Notes: generated by a model not told the origin, from the letters alone. A stretch of 64,000 nt of DNA from Polyangiaceae bacterium (GCA_019637295.1 JAHBVX010000001.1:285501-349500); one strand, 5' to 3'. Shown: positions 35,108 through 44,447, counted from the stretch's first letter. Translations and numbers: made by a program.

Positions 35108-36829
35108 TCAGTCGCCGCGGCGTCGCATGCGGACCGACGGTATGTCGAATTTTCGCTCCACGGCTCCGACGCAGCCTGGCTGATCCCGCCGTAGATACAG
35201 CGTCCCGTGGCGAGGCAGGCGCTCCGTCGTGGGGGCACAGTAGCGCTCGTCGATCCACTGCTTCAGCTCGGGTACCGTACGCAGGGACACGTTGCCCATG
35301 CGCGCGGGTAGATCCAAAATCAGCTTGGGCGACGAGGCCTGTAGGTCCTCCAGCAGCAGCCGCCGCGAGTCGCGCGCGACGCGCTCTGGCTTCTGCTCCG
35401 CCCACGCGGGCGGCACGGTGCCCGCGACCAGCGTGGAGTAGGTGTAGCGCGCCCCGACGTGCCGCCGACACGAGATGTACAGGTCTGATTCGAAGCCCCA
35501 GATGAAGAGGCTGTCGCCATCGCTCGTGTACTTCTCGACGATGGCGCACATCGGATCGGGTCGTCCAGCCGCCCAGCCGCCCTGCCGGCGTTGGGTCACC
35601 AGCTCGCCGAGCTTCAGATGGGCGATGGTGCCCAAGGCACCAGCAAACAGCACGCCCAGCGCGAGGTGCCCGCAGGCGCGAGCCACGGGCGAGCCCCGAG
35701 CCTGAGCGAACAACGCGTGCGCCCGCATTCCGACGACCAGCGCCAGGAAGGGATAGACCAGCACGTGGTACGAGCCCCAGAAGCGCTTGGGGCTCGCGAA
35801 CGCGATGAAAGCCGCCGCCGTGCACAGCGCGAGCGTGACCTCGAGCCCGTGCGTAGCGTAGGCGCGCAGCAGCCCGCGCGGGAACGGCTCGGCCTCGAAC
35901 ACCGGCCGCACCACGCTGAATGTCACCAGCGCCACGACCACGCCCACCGGCCACGGGTTCTTGCGCGCGTACTCCGCTATCGCCTCGTGCAACGGTGTGG
36001 CAGCGACCGGCTGCATGTACACTTCCGCGTTGTACGTGAAGAACCAATACCAGAACGTGGCGAGCTCCCCGCTCAGCCAGTAGCGCAGCACGATCACCAG
36101 GGCCGGCGCGAGAAATCCGGCGAGGGACGCCAAGATGGGCGCGAGGCGGTCGCGTGTGCTCAGGCCGGGCTGCGTGAGCGCGGCGGCGAAGGTCCAGGCC
36201 AGGATCGGCGCATACAGCGGCAGCGCCGTCTGCTTGGTGAAACCCGCCAGTGAGCAGAGCACACCCGCCAGCGCCAGCCACAGCAGGCGTCCGCGGCCCG
36301 GAGGCGCGCGCATGAAGCCCGCGGTCTGCGCGACCAGCGCCAACGTGACCAGACAACCGGCGATGGGCTCCCCGTTCAGACCGAAGGCCGTGCCCGGCTC
36401 CTGAACGGCCAGCGCCAGCCAGGCCCACACGAGCGCGGCGATCGAGCCGAACAGCGGGGCGCGGGCCAGGATGCCCAAGCCCGTCATGCCGCCCAGGGTC
36501 ACCAGGCTACACAGCAGCATCAACAGGCGGGGCGCCTCCCAAGTGAAGCGACCGAAGGTCCACTGGCCGAGCGCTGCGATGAAATACAGCAGCGGTCCCC
36601 GATGGCTCGCGCCGTCCACGTAGGGCAACCAGCGGCCGTCGATCAGCCGCTCCCCGATGGCGACCGTGTAGCCGTCGTCGAAGCCGACGGGGCCGGGCCG
36701 ACGCAGGAAGAAATAGTGAAACGAGATCGCGATGACGAGCGCGGGGATCACCGGGAGCAGGGCGGTGAGCTGCGGCAGACGCTCCACCCAGCGCGACCTA
36801 GTCCCAAGCGGAGGCGAGTCATCTCCCAC
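35108..36829 (-). CDS. Glycosyltransferase family 39-like membrane protein
   Basis: This protein of about 573 residues has ten or more transmembrane helices. Near the N-terminus it has DDGYTVAIGERLIDGRWLPY and GPLLYFIAALGQ, the acidic first loop of dolichyl/polyprenyl-phosphate-dependent glycosyltransferases (GT39, ArnT-like). The C-terminal 150 residues form a soluble domain. It should transfer a sugar or amino-sugar to an acceptor outside the membrane. The start is uncertain. GTG 36829 lies inside dispersed repeat B, GTG 36787 is an alternative, and the frame is open to 36967 without homology. Confidence 0.7.
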   Translation of the reverse strand: MGDDSPPLGTRSRWVERLPQLTALLPVIPALVIAISFHYFFLRRPGPVGFDDGYTVAIGERLIDGRWLPYVDGASHRGPLLYFIAALGQWTFGRFTWEAPRLLMLLCSLVTLGGMTGLGILARAPLFGSIAALVWAWLALAVQEPGTAFGLNGEPIAGCLVTLALVAQTAGFMRAPPGRGRLLWLALAGVLCSLAGFTKQTALPLYAPILAWTFAAALTQPGLSTRDRLAPILASLAGFLAPALVIVLRYWLSGELATFWYWFFTYNAEVYMQPVAATPLHEAIAEYARKNPWPVGVVVALVTFSVVRPVFEAEPFPRGLLRAYATHGLEVTLALCTAAAFIAFASPKRFWGSYHVLVYPFLALVVGMRAHALFAQARGSPVARACGHLALGVLFAGALGTIAHLKLGELVTQRRQGGWAAGRPDPMCAIVEKYTSDGDSLFIWGFESDLYISCRRHVGARYTYSTLVAGTVPPAWAEQKPERVARDSRRLLLEDLQASSPKLILDLPARMGNVSLRTVPELKQWIDERYCAPTTERLPRHGTLYLRRDQPGCVGAVERKFDIPSVRMRRRGD

Positions 36830-36873
36830 GAGCCGTGAGCCGTGACTTAGACCATTCAGAAGCTGATGAACAG
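36813..36873. repeat. Dispersed repeat B, copy 1
   Basis: A stretch of 61 bp starting GGCGAGTCATCTCCCACGAG matches 39597-39657 with about eight mismatches and no gaps. It sits between the divergent glycosyltransferase and 37013 genes, and both copies are followed on the plus strand by a start codon and an AACAGC-type sequence (ATGAACAGC here). Confidence 0.7.
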
Positions 36874-37012
36874 CTGCACGCTGGCGCCGGGGTCGGCCTC
36901 CTGCTGCGCGCCGCCCGAGAACCAGACGGGCGGAGCTGCTCGCCAGCTCGCCCTGCAGCTCCTCCACCGTCGTACCGGAGTCGCGCCCACTGAGCTAGAC
37001 TGCGGTCCCACG

Positions 37013-37753
37013 ATGGCGTTTCGGGACGACCGGGCAGCACTGAAGGAGCGGGCCGAGGAGCTCGCGCACGGGGTCGCCGAGCGTGACGCGCGCATCGCTG
37101 CGCTCGAGCGAGAGCTGCAGCGCGCGCGGGGGCAACTCTCGGACGAGGAGCGCACCACGGCGGTCAGGCGCGCGCGCCGAGCGCCTGACCCGACGCCTGT
37201 CACGCCGGGCGTTTCCGCGCCCGACGCCGACCAGTGGGTGGTGGATGTCAGTAACGACGGAGCGACCTCGGGTCGAGTGGCCCTGGCCTTCGTGGCCCTG
37301 CTCCTCGCGGGGATTTGGCTGAATGGTCCGCAGGGCCTGCCGGTGCTCTTGCTGGTGGCCGGATTCTTCCTGACGGTCTTCCTGCCCCTGTCGGTGAAGC
37401 GTGATCTCGTGCTCGATCGTCCAACGAAGACCATCACGCCGCGTGCCCGTCTCGGCATCCGGCTCGCGGGTGCCGCGCTCGGGATGGCTCGGCTGCAGGT
37501 CGAGAACTACAAGATGATGAGCAAGACCCAAGGACTCACGGACTACGTCGCGCTGTGGCACGATGGCAAGCGCCTCCTCACCATGACGAAGGACCGGGGC
37601 GACCGGCTACTGCGCGAGATGGCACGCTACCTCGACGTCCCCATCGAACTCCACGAGCCACCCGCGGGAGCCTCGGTGCGCACGGCCCTGCCGCACCTTT
37701 GGCCGCTGCCCCTGTTCACGATCGCAGCGATCGTGACGTACTGGCTCCAGTAG
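37013..37753 (+). CDS. Hypothetical membrane protein with N-terminal coiled coil
   Basis: This 246-residue protein starts at ATG 37013. Residues 1-55 form a charged Ala/Glu/Arg-rich coiled coil (LKERAEELAHGVAERDARIAALERE). Two adjacent hydrophobic helices lie near residues 85-125 and a last one at the C-terminus. A soluble region between them has no recognisable domain. The frame is open back to 36866, where repeat B ends, but the region between has no coding signal. The role is unknown; position and topology suggest an envelope or signalling accessory protein. Confidence 0.65.
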   Translation: MAFRDDRAALKERAEELAHGVAERDARIAALERELQRARGQLSDEERTTAVRRARRAPDPTPVTPGVSAPDADQWVVDVSNDGATSGRVALAFVALLLAGIWLNGPQGLPVLLLVAGFFLTVFLPLSVKRDLVLDRPTKTITPRARLGIRLAGAALGMARLQVENYKMMSKTQGLTDYVALWHDGKRLLTMTKDRGDRLLREMARYLDVPIELHEPPAGASVRTALPHLWPLPLFTIAAIVTYWLQ

Positions 37754-37785
37754 GGCGGGCTTGGCTGAAGGTCGACGAGGTCGAC

Positions 37786-39318
37786 TCACGGGATGTAGCT
37801 CACGGTGAGCGCCATGGTGTCCGTCGCCGTCCCGGCCGGGAAGCGCATGCGTCGGGCCCGGTCAGCGAGGCAGCGGGTGAGCGGGTCGTGACCCGCGGGT
37901 GTCGCCTGCGCAGTTGCCGCCGTCACCCGCCCCGCGGGGTTGATCGTGATACGCAGCTTCACGCTCACTCGGTCCGAGCGCGCCATCGCGCGGCAACCCT
38001 CTCGCGCGGTGCCTAGCTGAGCACTGAGCGCCTGCTGGAGCGCCGCGGGTGTGCGTTCTGGTGCCACGGACGGCGACGCGTAGGGATTGCTCGGCGCCCC
38101 CGCGTGCGCGTCGCGCACGTCGCGCAACTCGAGGGGCAGCGCCGAGGGCGGATCGGGCGACGCGGATGGGTGCAGGCCCAGCACTAACCACATCACGGTG
38201 CCGCCCACCCCGAGCGCAAGGGGTAGGGCCAGCGCGTACTGCCACACCGGACGCCGGTGGGGAGCGAGCTCGCCGCGAGACGACGGCGCCGGCCGCGCCA
38301 CATCAGCGCGCGCCGCGCCGGGTGGAACGAAGGCCGCCGCCACTTCGGTGGCCAGCTCCGTGGACGCCAACGTCGGCGAAGGCGGCGACATCCGCCGCGC
38401 CACCTCCGTAGCCGCAAACGCGGGGGGAGCCGCGTGGGCCAGGGCCGCCCCCAGAGCGTGCACCGCGGCGGTCGCGTCGGAGAAGCGCGCCGCTGGATCC
38501 CGCGCGACCGCACGGGCGAACCAAGCATCGAAGGCCAGCGGGATGGCGCCTCGACGGGCGAGCGCGTCGGCGCGCGCCGTCGGCGCCGGCAGGGGCTCGT
38601 GCAGCAGCTCACGCATCAAGTGGTCGAGCACCGGTGTGGGCGCGCTCGCCGCCAACCAATAGGGCACGCCCGTGAGCATCCAGAACGCGAGCAACCCGAG
38701 AGCCCACACGTCCGTCGCCGGCCCGATGTGCGCCGAATCGCGGGCTTGCTCCGGCGCCATCCACAGGGGCGTGCCGAGCGACATGGTGTGCGTGCTCTTG
38801 GCCTCCGCTGCCACCTTCGCGATCCCGAAATCCAGGATCTTGAGGGTGTACTTGATGCCGGCCCGGCGCGGTGACGCCAGGAACACGTTCTCCGGCTTGA
38901 TGTCACGATGCACGATCCCAAGTGCGTGCGCGGCGCCGAGACCGTGACCGAGTTGTTCGAACAACTCGACGACCTCCGGTGGCGAGAAAGCACCCCGACG
39001 CGCGGCGGCGGCCGCCAGATCCTCGCCCTCGAGCAGCTCCATCACGAGCCACGGCATCCCGCTCGCGTCGTCGATGCCCGCGGACAGCACCGCGACGACG
39101 TGGTCGCTCGGGATCCGAGCGCCCACCCGCGCCTCCTGCTCGAAACGCTCACGGAGCTTCGGCGACGACACGAGGGCCGGATGCATGAGCTTGAGCGCGC
39201 GCCGCGCGCCCGTACTGAGCTGCTCGACGACGAACACCGAGCCCATGCCCCCCTCCGAGAGGGGCGCCAACACGCGGTAATCCGACGCGAAGATCGCGCC
39301 CGGTGCGAGCAGGTCCAT
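37786..39318 (-). CDS. Ser/Thr protein kinase with C-terminal TonB-like domain
   Basis: This protein of about 510 residues is a Pkn2-type kinase with an EGGMGSV Gly loop near residues 24-30, RRALKLM lysine, HRDIKPEN catalytic loop near 147, DFG near 172 and APEQAR. After it come an Ala/Pro linker, a transmembrane helix (LALPLALGVGGTVMWLVL) and a C-terminal domain of about 100 residues. The latter has VKLRITINPAGRVTAATA, the strand pattern of TonB-C/AgmX-type domains. An N-terminal kinase with an external TonB-like sensor is typical of myxobacteria. I chose ATG 39318; GTG 39378 is an alternative with 20 more residues. Confidence 0.85.
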   Translation of the reverse strand: MDLLAPGAIFASDYRVLAPLSEGGMGSVFVVEQLSTGARRALKLMHPALVSSPKLRERFEQEARVGARIPSDHVVAVLSAGIDDASGMPWLVMELLEGEDLAAAAARRGAFSPPEVVELFEQLGHGLGAAHALGIVHRDIKPENVFLASPRRAGIKYTLKILDFGIAKVAAEAKSTHTMSLGTPLWMAPEQARDSAHIGPATDVWALGLLAFWMLTGVPYWLAASAPTPVLDHLMRELLHEPLPAPTARADALARRGAIPLAFDAWFARAVARDPAARFSDATAAVHALGAALAHAAPPAFAATEVARRMSPPSPTLASTELATEVAAAFVPPGAARADVARPAPSSRGELAPHRRPVWQYALALPLALGVGGTVMWLVLGLHPSASPDPPSALPLELRDVRDAHAGAPSNPYASPSVAPERTPAALQQALSAQLGTAREGCRAMARSDRVSVKLRITINPAGRVTAATAQATPAGHDPLTRCLADRARRMRFPAGTATDTMALTVSYIP

Positions 39319-39374
39319 GAGCTCGAGATCGACGCTACCAGCTCCGTGCGTGGCGCCGCTACGTGAACCTGGCG

Positions 39375-39605
39375 TCACTCCTCCGCGCCGACGGCAGCGC
39401 TCGCAGACGCGTCGGTCTTCTCTCCGACGTCGCCGCTCAGGCTCGGGGTGACGAGCATACCTTCCAAGAGCAGGCTCTTGGGCCGGCGCTCAGCGGCCAC
39501 TTCGTAGATCTGGGCCATCCGACGCCAGTCAGCGGCCGCGACATGGCGATGAACGTACGCACTTCGCCGTGACCCTTCGGCGGGACGTGGAAGATGGCGA
39601 GTCAT
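39375..39605 (-). pseudogene. Probable remnant of a coding gene (C-terminal fragment)
   Basis: Minus-strand codons from about 39570 down to the stop at 39375 read like real coding sequence: balanced residues and GC-rich third positions, with a DWRRMAQIYEVAAERRPK segment ending in Ala/Glu. There is no signal, no proper start and no domain. It lies directly against the edge of dispersed repeat B copy 2 (39597), as if a rearrangement cut it there. It may instead be a small intact gene; a start near 39605 would lie in the repeat. Confidence 0.35.
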
Positions 39606-39657
39606 CTCCCACGAGCCGAAAGCCGTGACTTGGGCTATTCAGACGCTCGTGAACAGC
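39597..39657. repeat. Dispersed repeat B, copy 2
   Basis: This is the second copy of the 61-bp element at 36813-36873, with about eight substitutions. It overlaps the start region of the OmpA-like lipoprotein gene (GTG at 39649) and abuts the end of the gene remnant on the other strand. Similarity continues weakly past 39657. Confidence 0.7.
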
Positions 39658-40278
39658 GAGACGCTCTCTGCTCGTCGCCTCGGCCTGCTCGCGCTGGGCC
39701 TAGGCGGGTGCGTGTCGGGCTCCTCGGCGGAGCCGCCCGCCCCGTCCACGGCGGCGGTGCGCTGGATCGCCGAGCGGGCTCCGGACGAGTCGGTCGCGCG
39801 CGACGCTGACCCCGAGCGCGCGCTCGAAGCGCCGCTCGAGGCGGGCGCGCCGTGCCTCGACGAGCTTCCCCCGGGCACGGTCGCGCGCCTCTCGTGCGAT
39901 GGCGCAGCGATCCTCGTGGCTGGCGCGGTCGTCTTTCACCCCATGCGACGCGTCGCGCCGCCTGAAGAGCGAAGCAACCTGGCTGCGGTAGCCGAGGTGA
40001 TGCGAGACCACTCGGAGATCTTGCTGGTTCAGATCGAGGTGTTCACGGGCGACGACCCCGGACGGGAGCCGGACAGCGTTCGCCGAGCCTTCCGCCATAC
40101 CCAGCAACGGGCCGATGCGCTGTTTCGGCAACTCTGGCTGAGGGAGCGCATCAGCGCCGAGCGGCTCGAGCCAGTGGGGCGGGGGTACGGCGCCTCTTCG
40201 CCCAAGGGCTTCACGGCGCGGTTTCGGGTGGTCCAGCGCCGTGCTGAGGTCGATCCCGCCGCCCAATCCCAGCCGTGA
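39649..40278 (+). CDS. OmpA-like lipoprotein
   Basis: This protein of about 209 residues starts at GTG 39649, giving a signal peptide with the lipobox ALGLGGC. GTG 39625 in the repeat is an alternative. The C-terminal half (about residues 95-200) resembles an OmpA-type peptidoglycan-binding domain: strand AILVAGAVVFHP, helix LAAVAEVMRDH, strand LLVQIEVFTG, then a helix rich in Arg ending LFRQLWLRERI and SAERLEPVGRGYGASSP. Canonical residues are partly diverged, so binding is inferred. It is probably anchored in the outer membrane and binds peptidoglycan. Confidence 0.65.
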   Translation: MNSETLSARRLGLLALGLGGCVSGSSAEPPAPSTAAVRWIAERAPDESVARDADPERALEAPLEAGAPCLDELPPGTVARLSCDGAAILVAGAVVFHPMRRVAPPEERSNLAAVAEVMRDHSEILLVQIEVFTGDDPGREPDSVRRAFRHTQQRADALFRQLWLRERISAERLEPVGRGYGASSPKGFTARFRVVQRRAEVDPAAQSQP

Positions 40279-40340
40279 ACGCCGCGCGGGGCGCGCTTGT
40301 GCTTCCGTAACCCGCCGCGACCGACTAGTCTCCCGTCACG

Positions 40341-41174
40341 ATGCGACGCGCCATGGGGATCGCTCTGGCCACGCTGCTTGCGAGCGGTGCGGCCGTGGCC
40401 GAGATGCCAAGGGACTACTTCTTGAACGCGCCCTCCGCAGGGACGTTCGCGCACCTCGACGCCTACACCGTCGGCGCACAAGCCTCTCTCGAGAATCGAG
40501 CGGACCTCGAGCAGGGCATGAGCATGCTCCACACCCGGCTCTCGGGCATCGTGAGCTACCCCTACGCCGAGGGCAGCGCCAACGTGGACGTGCGGGTGTT
40601 CTTGCTCACGCTCGGCGCGAGCGCGGCGTATCGCCACGTGTACCGCGACCACACCTTCGACATCGGCGAGGATAGAACGGCCGCCGCGCGACGCGAGCGC
40701 GAGAAGAACGACGACTTCGGCTCCCAAGGCTTCGCCTACTACGAGGGGCGAGCGCGGCTCATCGTCCCGCTCGAGTCGCTGTTCCTGAGCAACCTGCTCA
40801 CGGTGCGCGAGGAGAAGCGCAACGACAACTCCTTCGACTGGTTCCACGCGACGGTCCACGACGCTGGCACCATCGTGAAGTATGAAGGCACGCTCTTCTT
40901 TCGGCATCGCGACTTCGGCGCGATCGGCCCCTACCTGCGCTACATGAGCTTTCCCCGTACCAACGACGCGGGCCGGCAGTCGCGCCGGTCCGAGGTCCAC
41001 TTCGGCGGCGTGTACGGCACGCGACCCGGGCTCATCACCCCTCGCGGCGGCAACGCGGATCTCTTCCTGCTGCAGGTCGTCGCCGCGGCGAACGACGACA
41101 TCTACGGACTGCACGCGTACAACATGCCGATCTACTTGCTGGCTGTCTACCGGGCGACGCTCGGGCTCTTCTGA
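40341..41174 (+). CDS. Hypothetical outer-membrane-like protein
   Basis: This 277-residue protein has a signal peptide (LLASGAAVAEMP) and then alternating aromatic and hydrophobic stretches that suit beta strands. The last residue is Phe (ATLGLF), as in many outer-membrane barrels. No known family is evident. Its 3' end overlaps the convergent acyltransferase gene by 28 nt. It probably belongs to an envelope cluster with the OmpA-like gene upstream, although the 62-bp gap shows no coupling. Confidence 0.55.
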   Translation: MRRAMGIALATLLASGAAVAEMPRDYFLNAPSAGTFAHLDAYTVGAQASLENRADLEQGMSMLHTRLSGIVSYPYAEGSANVDVRVFLLTLGASAAYRHVYRDHTFDIGEDRTAAARREREKNDDFGSQGFAYYEGRARLIVPLESLFLSNLLTVREEKRNDNSFDWFHATVHDAGTIVKYEGTLFFRHRDFGAIGPYLRYMSFPRTNDAGRQSRRSEVHFGGVYGTRPGLITPRGGNADLFLLQVVAAANDDIYGLHAYNMPIYLLAVYRATLGLF

Positions 41175-42202
41175 GCAGCCCCTCGCCGCGCGAGGCTCTC
41201 CCGGCCGCGTACCACGAGCAGCAATAGCAGCGTCAGCCCGAGCACGAACAGCCAGCTGCCCAGGGCGCTCCTGGGCACGACCCCCGTCGCGTCCAGCACG
41301 CCGAGCACGCACAGGTGCAGCACGTACACGAGCAACGCGTGCCGGCCGAGTGAGCGCAGCGGCGCCAGTACGCGGTGCCCACTGAGCCGCGCGGGCGAAC
41401 CCAGCGCCAGCGCGAGGGAGAGGCACAGAGGCAAGAGCAGCCCCACGCTGCCGGCCACGCTGTGATTCCAGAACGGCATGGCGACCGTGTGCGCGCCAGC
41501 GGTGCCCTTCAGCAGCGCGACGATGGCCACCTCGCCGCCGTAGTCGCGGTAGCGGGAGACGTGCGTCTGGGTCCAGTCCAGGGAGCCGAGGAGGACGATG
41601 GCGAAGGGCACGAGCACCGCGAGGGTGACGCGTCCGAGCGAGCCTACGCGCGCGACCAGCGCACCAAACGCTGCGAACGCCAGGATGGGCACCGCGCCGC
41701 CCGGACCGCCGTTGAGCCCCGACACGCTCACGCGCGCGAGCTCGAGCGCCGCGCCGAGCCCGAGCGCAGCGAGCAGCAACAGCCCGAGCAGCCGCGTCGG
41801 CCAGGGTGAGACGAGGCACGCCGCCACCGCGATGACGGAAACCCCAATCGCCTGCAAGATGCCGCTGGACGCGAGCAGGTCGGGTAGGTCGACGCCGTAC
41901 TGGAGCACGAACAGTGCGACGCTGATGCCGTACAGCGCGAGCGCGCGCCGCGCCATGCGCCCGAGCCACTGCCGCCCGGAGGGCGCCCGCGACTGACTGA
42001 GCACCAGTGAGTAACCCGCGATGAACAGGAAGCTCGCGGCGATGAAGGGTTCGATGCGCATGAACAAATCGAGTGACGCTTCAAGCGGACCGTCTCCGCG
42101 CACGCCCTGGATGCGCCGCACGTGCACGACAAACATGAGGATCACCGCGACGGCGCGGTAGACATCGAGCCCGGGCTCGGATCTTTCGGTCGACGACGGC
42201 AT
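41147..42202 (-). CDS. Membrane acyltransferase-like protein
   Basis: This 351-residue protein has about ten hydrophobic helices. It begins GLDVYRAVAVILMFVVHVRR, the opening of acyltransferase-3/OpgC and DUF1624 (HGSNAT-like) families that transfer acyl groups across a membrane. The catalytic His appears to be in VVHVRR near residue 30. A later HALLVYVLHLC segment matches the family's C-terminal helix. I chose ATG 42202 (MPSSTERSE), although the frame is open to 42241. Which family it belongs to and the acceptor are unknown. Confidence 0.65.
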   Translation of the reverse strand: MPSSTERSEPGLDVYRAVAVILMFVVHVRRIQGVRGDGPLEASLDLFMRIEPFIAASFLFIAGYSLVLSQSRAPSGRQWLGRMARRALALYGISVALFVLQYGVDLPDLLASSGILQAIGVSVIAVAACLVSPWPTRLLGLLLLAALGLGAALELARVSVSGLNGGPGGAVPILAFAAFGALVARVGSLGRVTLAVLVPFAIVLLGSLDWTQTHVSRYRDYGGEVAIVALLKGTAGAHTVAMPFWNHSVAGSVGLLLPLCLSLALALGSPARLSGHRVLAPLRSLGRHALLVYVLHLCVLGVLDATGVVPRSALGSWLFVLGLTLLLLLVVRGRESLARRGAAQKSPSVAR

Positions 42203-42234
42203 CGAGCTGCGGCGATCCGAGGTAGACTGACGCG

Positions 42235-43797
42235 GTGGCAAAGTCGACGAGAGAGTGGTCCATCACGGGTTTGGTGCTGAGCCTGCTCGCGAGCGGGTCT
42301 GTCTCGGGGTGTTCGTCGTCCGAGGGCGCGGGTGCTCCGTCGAGCGGCGGTGCTGGGGGCGGTACGGGTGGAGCCACGCTCTCGGACGGGGGTTGGGCGG
42401 CGTCTGGAGGCGCGTCGAGCGGTGGTGCCGGCGGCCTACCAGCGCTGCCATGCGACGCGGGCTTCAGCTTCTCCACCAGCCCTGCGCAGGCCGGCACCGC
42501 GTTCACCGCCAGCTACCAGCACACGGACGGCTTCGCGTACGTGGACCTGGAGGTGACGGGCCCGGGCAGTCCGGTCAGCGCGTGGGTCGGTGTGACGGGC
42601 TCGGGACCGTACACCTGGACCTGGAGCGTTAGCGGGCACGGCGCAGGCGTGCTGCAGCTCACCTTCCTGAAGGACAAGAACGGTGGCGCTGGGACGCCGG
42701 TGGCCACGTGTCAGCTCCACTCGCTGGGCGGGTCGGGCACCGGCGGGTCGGGCACCGGCGGGTCGGGCAGCGGCGGCTCCTCGAGCGGACCGCCGCCGGT
42801 GAACCGCTATGGCATGGGCTACGTGAGCGAAGGCAACGCCGCCGATCACGACCTCACCGCCAAGCTCGCCGGCCCGGGCGCCTACGTCACCGTCATCTTC
42901 GCGGACATTCACCCGGGGCGGAGCGACGCGGCGCCGAGCTGGAAGCAGTCCATCGCCGACGCCTACGCGCGCGATCTCATCCCGGTGATCCGCATGGCCC
43001 CGCCTTGGGGCGACCGTCGCGTGCGCAACATGGGCGAATCGCCGACGTCGTATCAGGCGCTCGCGCAGGCCTACAAGAACGTGATCGCGAGCCTGCCCAA
43101 GCGCGCCGAGTGGCCGCTGTACGTGCAGGTGCACAACGAGCCGAACCTCTGTTACGAGTGGGCCTGCGACAGCGGCACCCTGTCTGGAGCGCAGATCGCC
43201 GGTGAGTACGCCGCCATGCTGCGAGACGTCGCGGATGCGCTGCACTCCCTCGGCGACTCGCGGATCAAGGTCCTCAACGGCGCGCTGGCCCCGGGTGGCG
43301 TCACGAGCTGCGACTGTGCGTCTCAGAACGGCCCCCCCGGCATGTTGGCGACCACCTTCCTCGAGCACATGGCCAGCGCCGTCCCCGGGGTGTTCAACCA
43401 GATCGACGCGTTCGCGTCGCACTCGTATCCCTCCAAGGGCGACGGTTGGGGGTTCTTCTGCCCCTACGCCGAGGCCAACCCCGGCCTCCTCTTCTTCGAG
43501 AAGGAGCTGACCTCCATCGGCAAGCCCAACCTGCCGGTGCTGATCACCGAGACGGGCTGGACGATCCAGCACGAGAGCTACAACTGGAGCCGCGATCAGG
43601 TCGCCGACTTCACGGTCGACGCCCTGAAGCACGTGTGGCTCACGCATCCCAAGATCCTCGGCATCACCCCCTTCATCTTGCGCGACGGCGCTTGGGACAA
43701 GTTCGCGTGGACGGAGGTGAACGGCAACCCGTACCCGGTGTACAGCAAGGTCCGCGCTCACCGTTGCGCCCAGGCTGGCGCGCAGAATTGCAGCTGA
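42235..43797 (+). CDS. Secreted glycoside-hydrolase-like lipoprotein (clan A pattern)
   Basis: This 520-residue lipoprotein has a lipobox at about residue 26 (VSGC), a Gly/Ser linker and an Ig-like domain, then a second linker with GSGTGG repeats. The catalytic domain starts near residue 185. It contains QVHNEPNLCYEW with the acid/base Glu in NEP, and VLITETGW with the nucleophile Glu, the usual signature of (beta/alpha)8 clan GH-A enzymes. The substrate is unknown; cellulase or mannanase activities are typical. GTG 42235 gives the signal peptide. It is divergent from the acyltransferase gene. Confidence 0.75.
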   Translation: MAKSTREWSITGLVLSLLASGSVSGCSSSEGAGAPSSGGAGGGTGGATLSDGGWAASGGASSGGAGGLPALPCDAGFSFSTSPAQAGTAFTASYQHTDGFAYVDLEVTGPGSPVSAWVGVTGSGPYTWTWSVSGHGAGVLQLTFLKDKNGGAGTPVATCQLHSLGGSGTGGSGTGGSGSGGSSSGPPPVNRYGMGYVSEGNAADHDLTAKLAGPGAYVTVIFADIHPGRSDAAPSWKQSIADAYARDLIPVIRMAPPWGDRRVRNMGESPTSYQALAQAYKNVIASLPKRAEWPLYVQVHNEPNLCYEWACDSGTLSGAQIAGEYAAMLRDVADALHSLGDSRIKVLNGALAPGGVTSCDCASQNGPPGMLATTFLEHMASAVPGVFNQIDAFASHSYPSKGDGWGFFCPYAEANPGLLFFEKELTSIGKPNLPVLITETGWTIQHESYNWSRDQVADFTVDALKHVWLTHPKILGITPFILRDGAWDKFAWTEVNGNPYPVYSKVRAHRCAQAGAQNCS

Positions 43798-43865
43798 ACC
43801 GTGGCGTCCGGCCGTCGCACTGCCTGGCGATAGCCCCAGCACCGGCTCCGAGGCAGGCTCCAGCC

Positions 43866-44327
43866 ATGCTGAACCCCCGCATCGGGCTGCGGGTCTTCGC
43901 GGCACTCGTGTCCTCCCTCGCGGTGCTCGCGTCCGGCGGCTGCGGTTCCCGGAGCGCCGTCGACGACCACGGGCCGAATCCAACCGGCCTGCGCTGCGGC
44001 GAGGAGCATTGCGCGACCGCGCAGGTCTGCGTCTACTGTCCCGGCGGGCGGGCCTCGTGTCAGCCGGGAGCCGAACCCGTCCCCTGCGAAGGCGCTCTCG
44101 TCGTGGCGTGTCGCTCGAGCACCGACTGTACTCTCGGCAATCAGTGCACGCTCAGCCTGGTCGGCTTGGTCGGGTACGCCCGCTGCACGTCCCTGGACCT
44201 GCCCTGCAGTGAGCCCGCGGGCTGCCAGCGAGTCTGCGCCTCGAGCGCGGAGTGCCATCAGAGCGAGAGCTGTGGCCCCGCCATCCTGAAGTACGGTGAG
44301 GTCGAGGTGTGCCAGGGCTGGGAGTGA
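43866..44327 (+). CDS. Small Cys-rich lipoprotein
   Basis: This 153-residue protein starts at ATG 43866. Its signal peptide ends in the lipobox SGGC, and the mature chain has about sixteen Cys in irregular CxxC-like patterns. No domain is recognised; it resembles EGF- or trypsin-inhibitor-like disulfide proteins. The frame is open upstream only as antisense shadow of the glycosidase gene. Repeat A copy 2 lies directly downstream. Confidence 0.6.
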   Translation: MLNPRIGLRVFAALVSSLAVLASGGCGSRSAVDDHGPNPTGLRCGEEHCATAQVCVYCPGGRASCQPGAEPVPCEGALVVACRSSTDCTLGNQCTLSLVGLVGYARCTSLDLPCSEPAGCQRVCASSAECHQSESCGPAILKYGEVEVCQGWE

Positions 44328-44358
44328 GCCGAGGGCAGCGCGAGTGCGCCGAAGGTCT

Positions 44359-44447
44359 GTCAAGCATTGACCCAGTTCATGCCGGCGAGGCTAGCCTGCG
44401 TGGGGTGGGCCCCAACGAACTCGCTTGTTCTTCGACAGCTCTCGAGC
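44359..44447. repeat. Dispersed intergenic repeat A, short copy
   Basis: This stretch aligns with 25314-25456 for about 70 bp (both with TGACCCAGTTC, GCGTGGGGTGGG and AACGAACTC) and again for the last 16 bp (TCGACAGCTCTCGAGC). It lacks the 55-bp hairpin section found in the first copy. It lies between the lipoprotein at 43866 and the gene at 44500. Confidence 0.7.
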
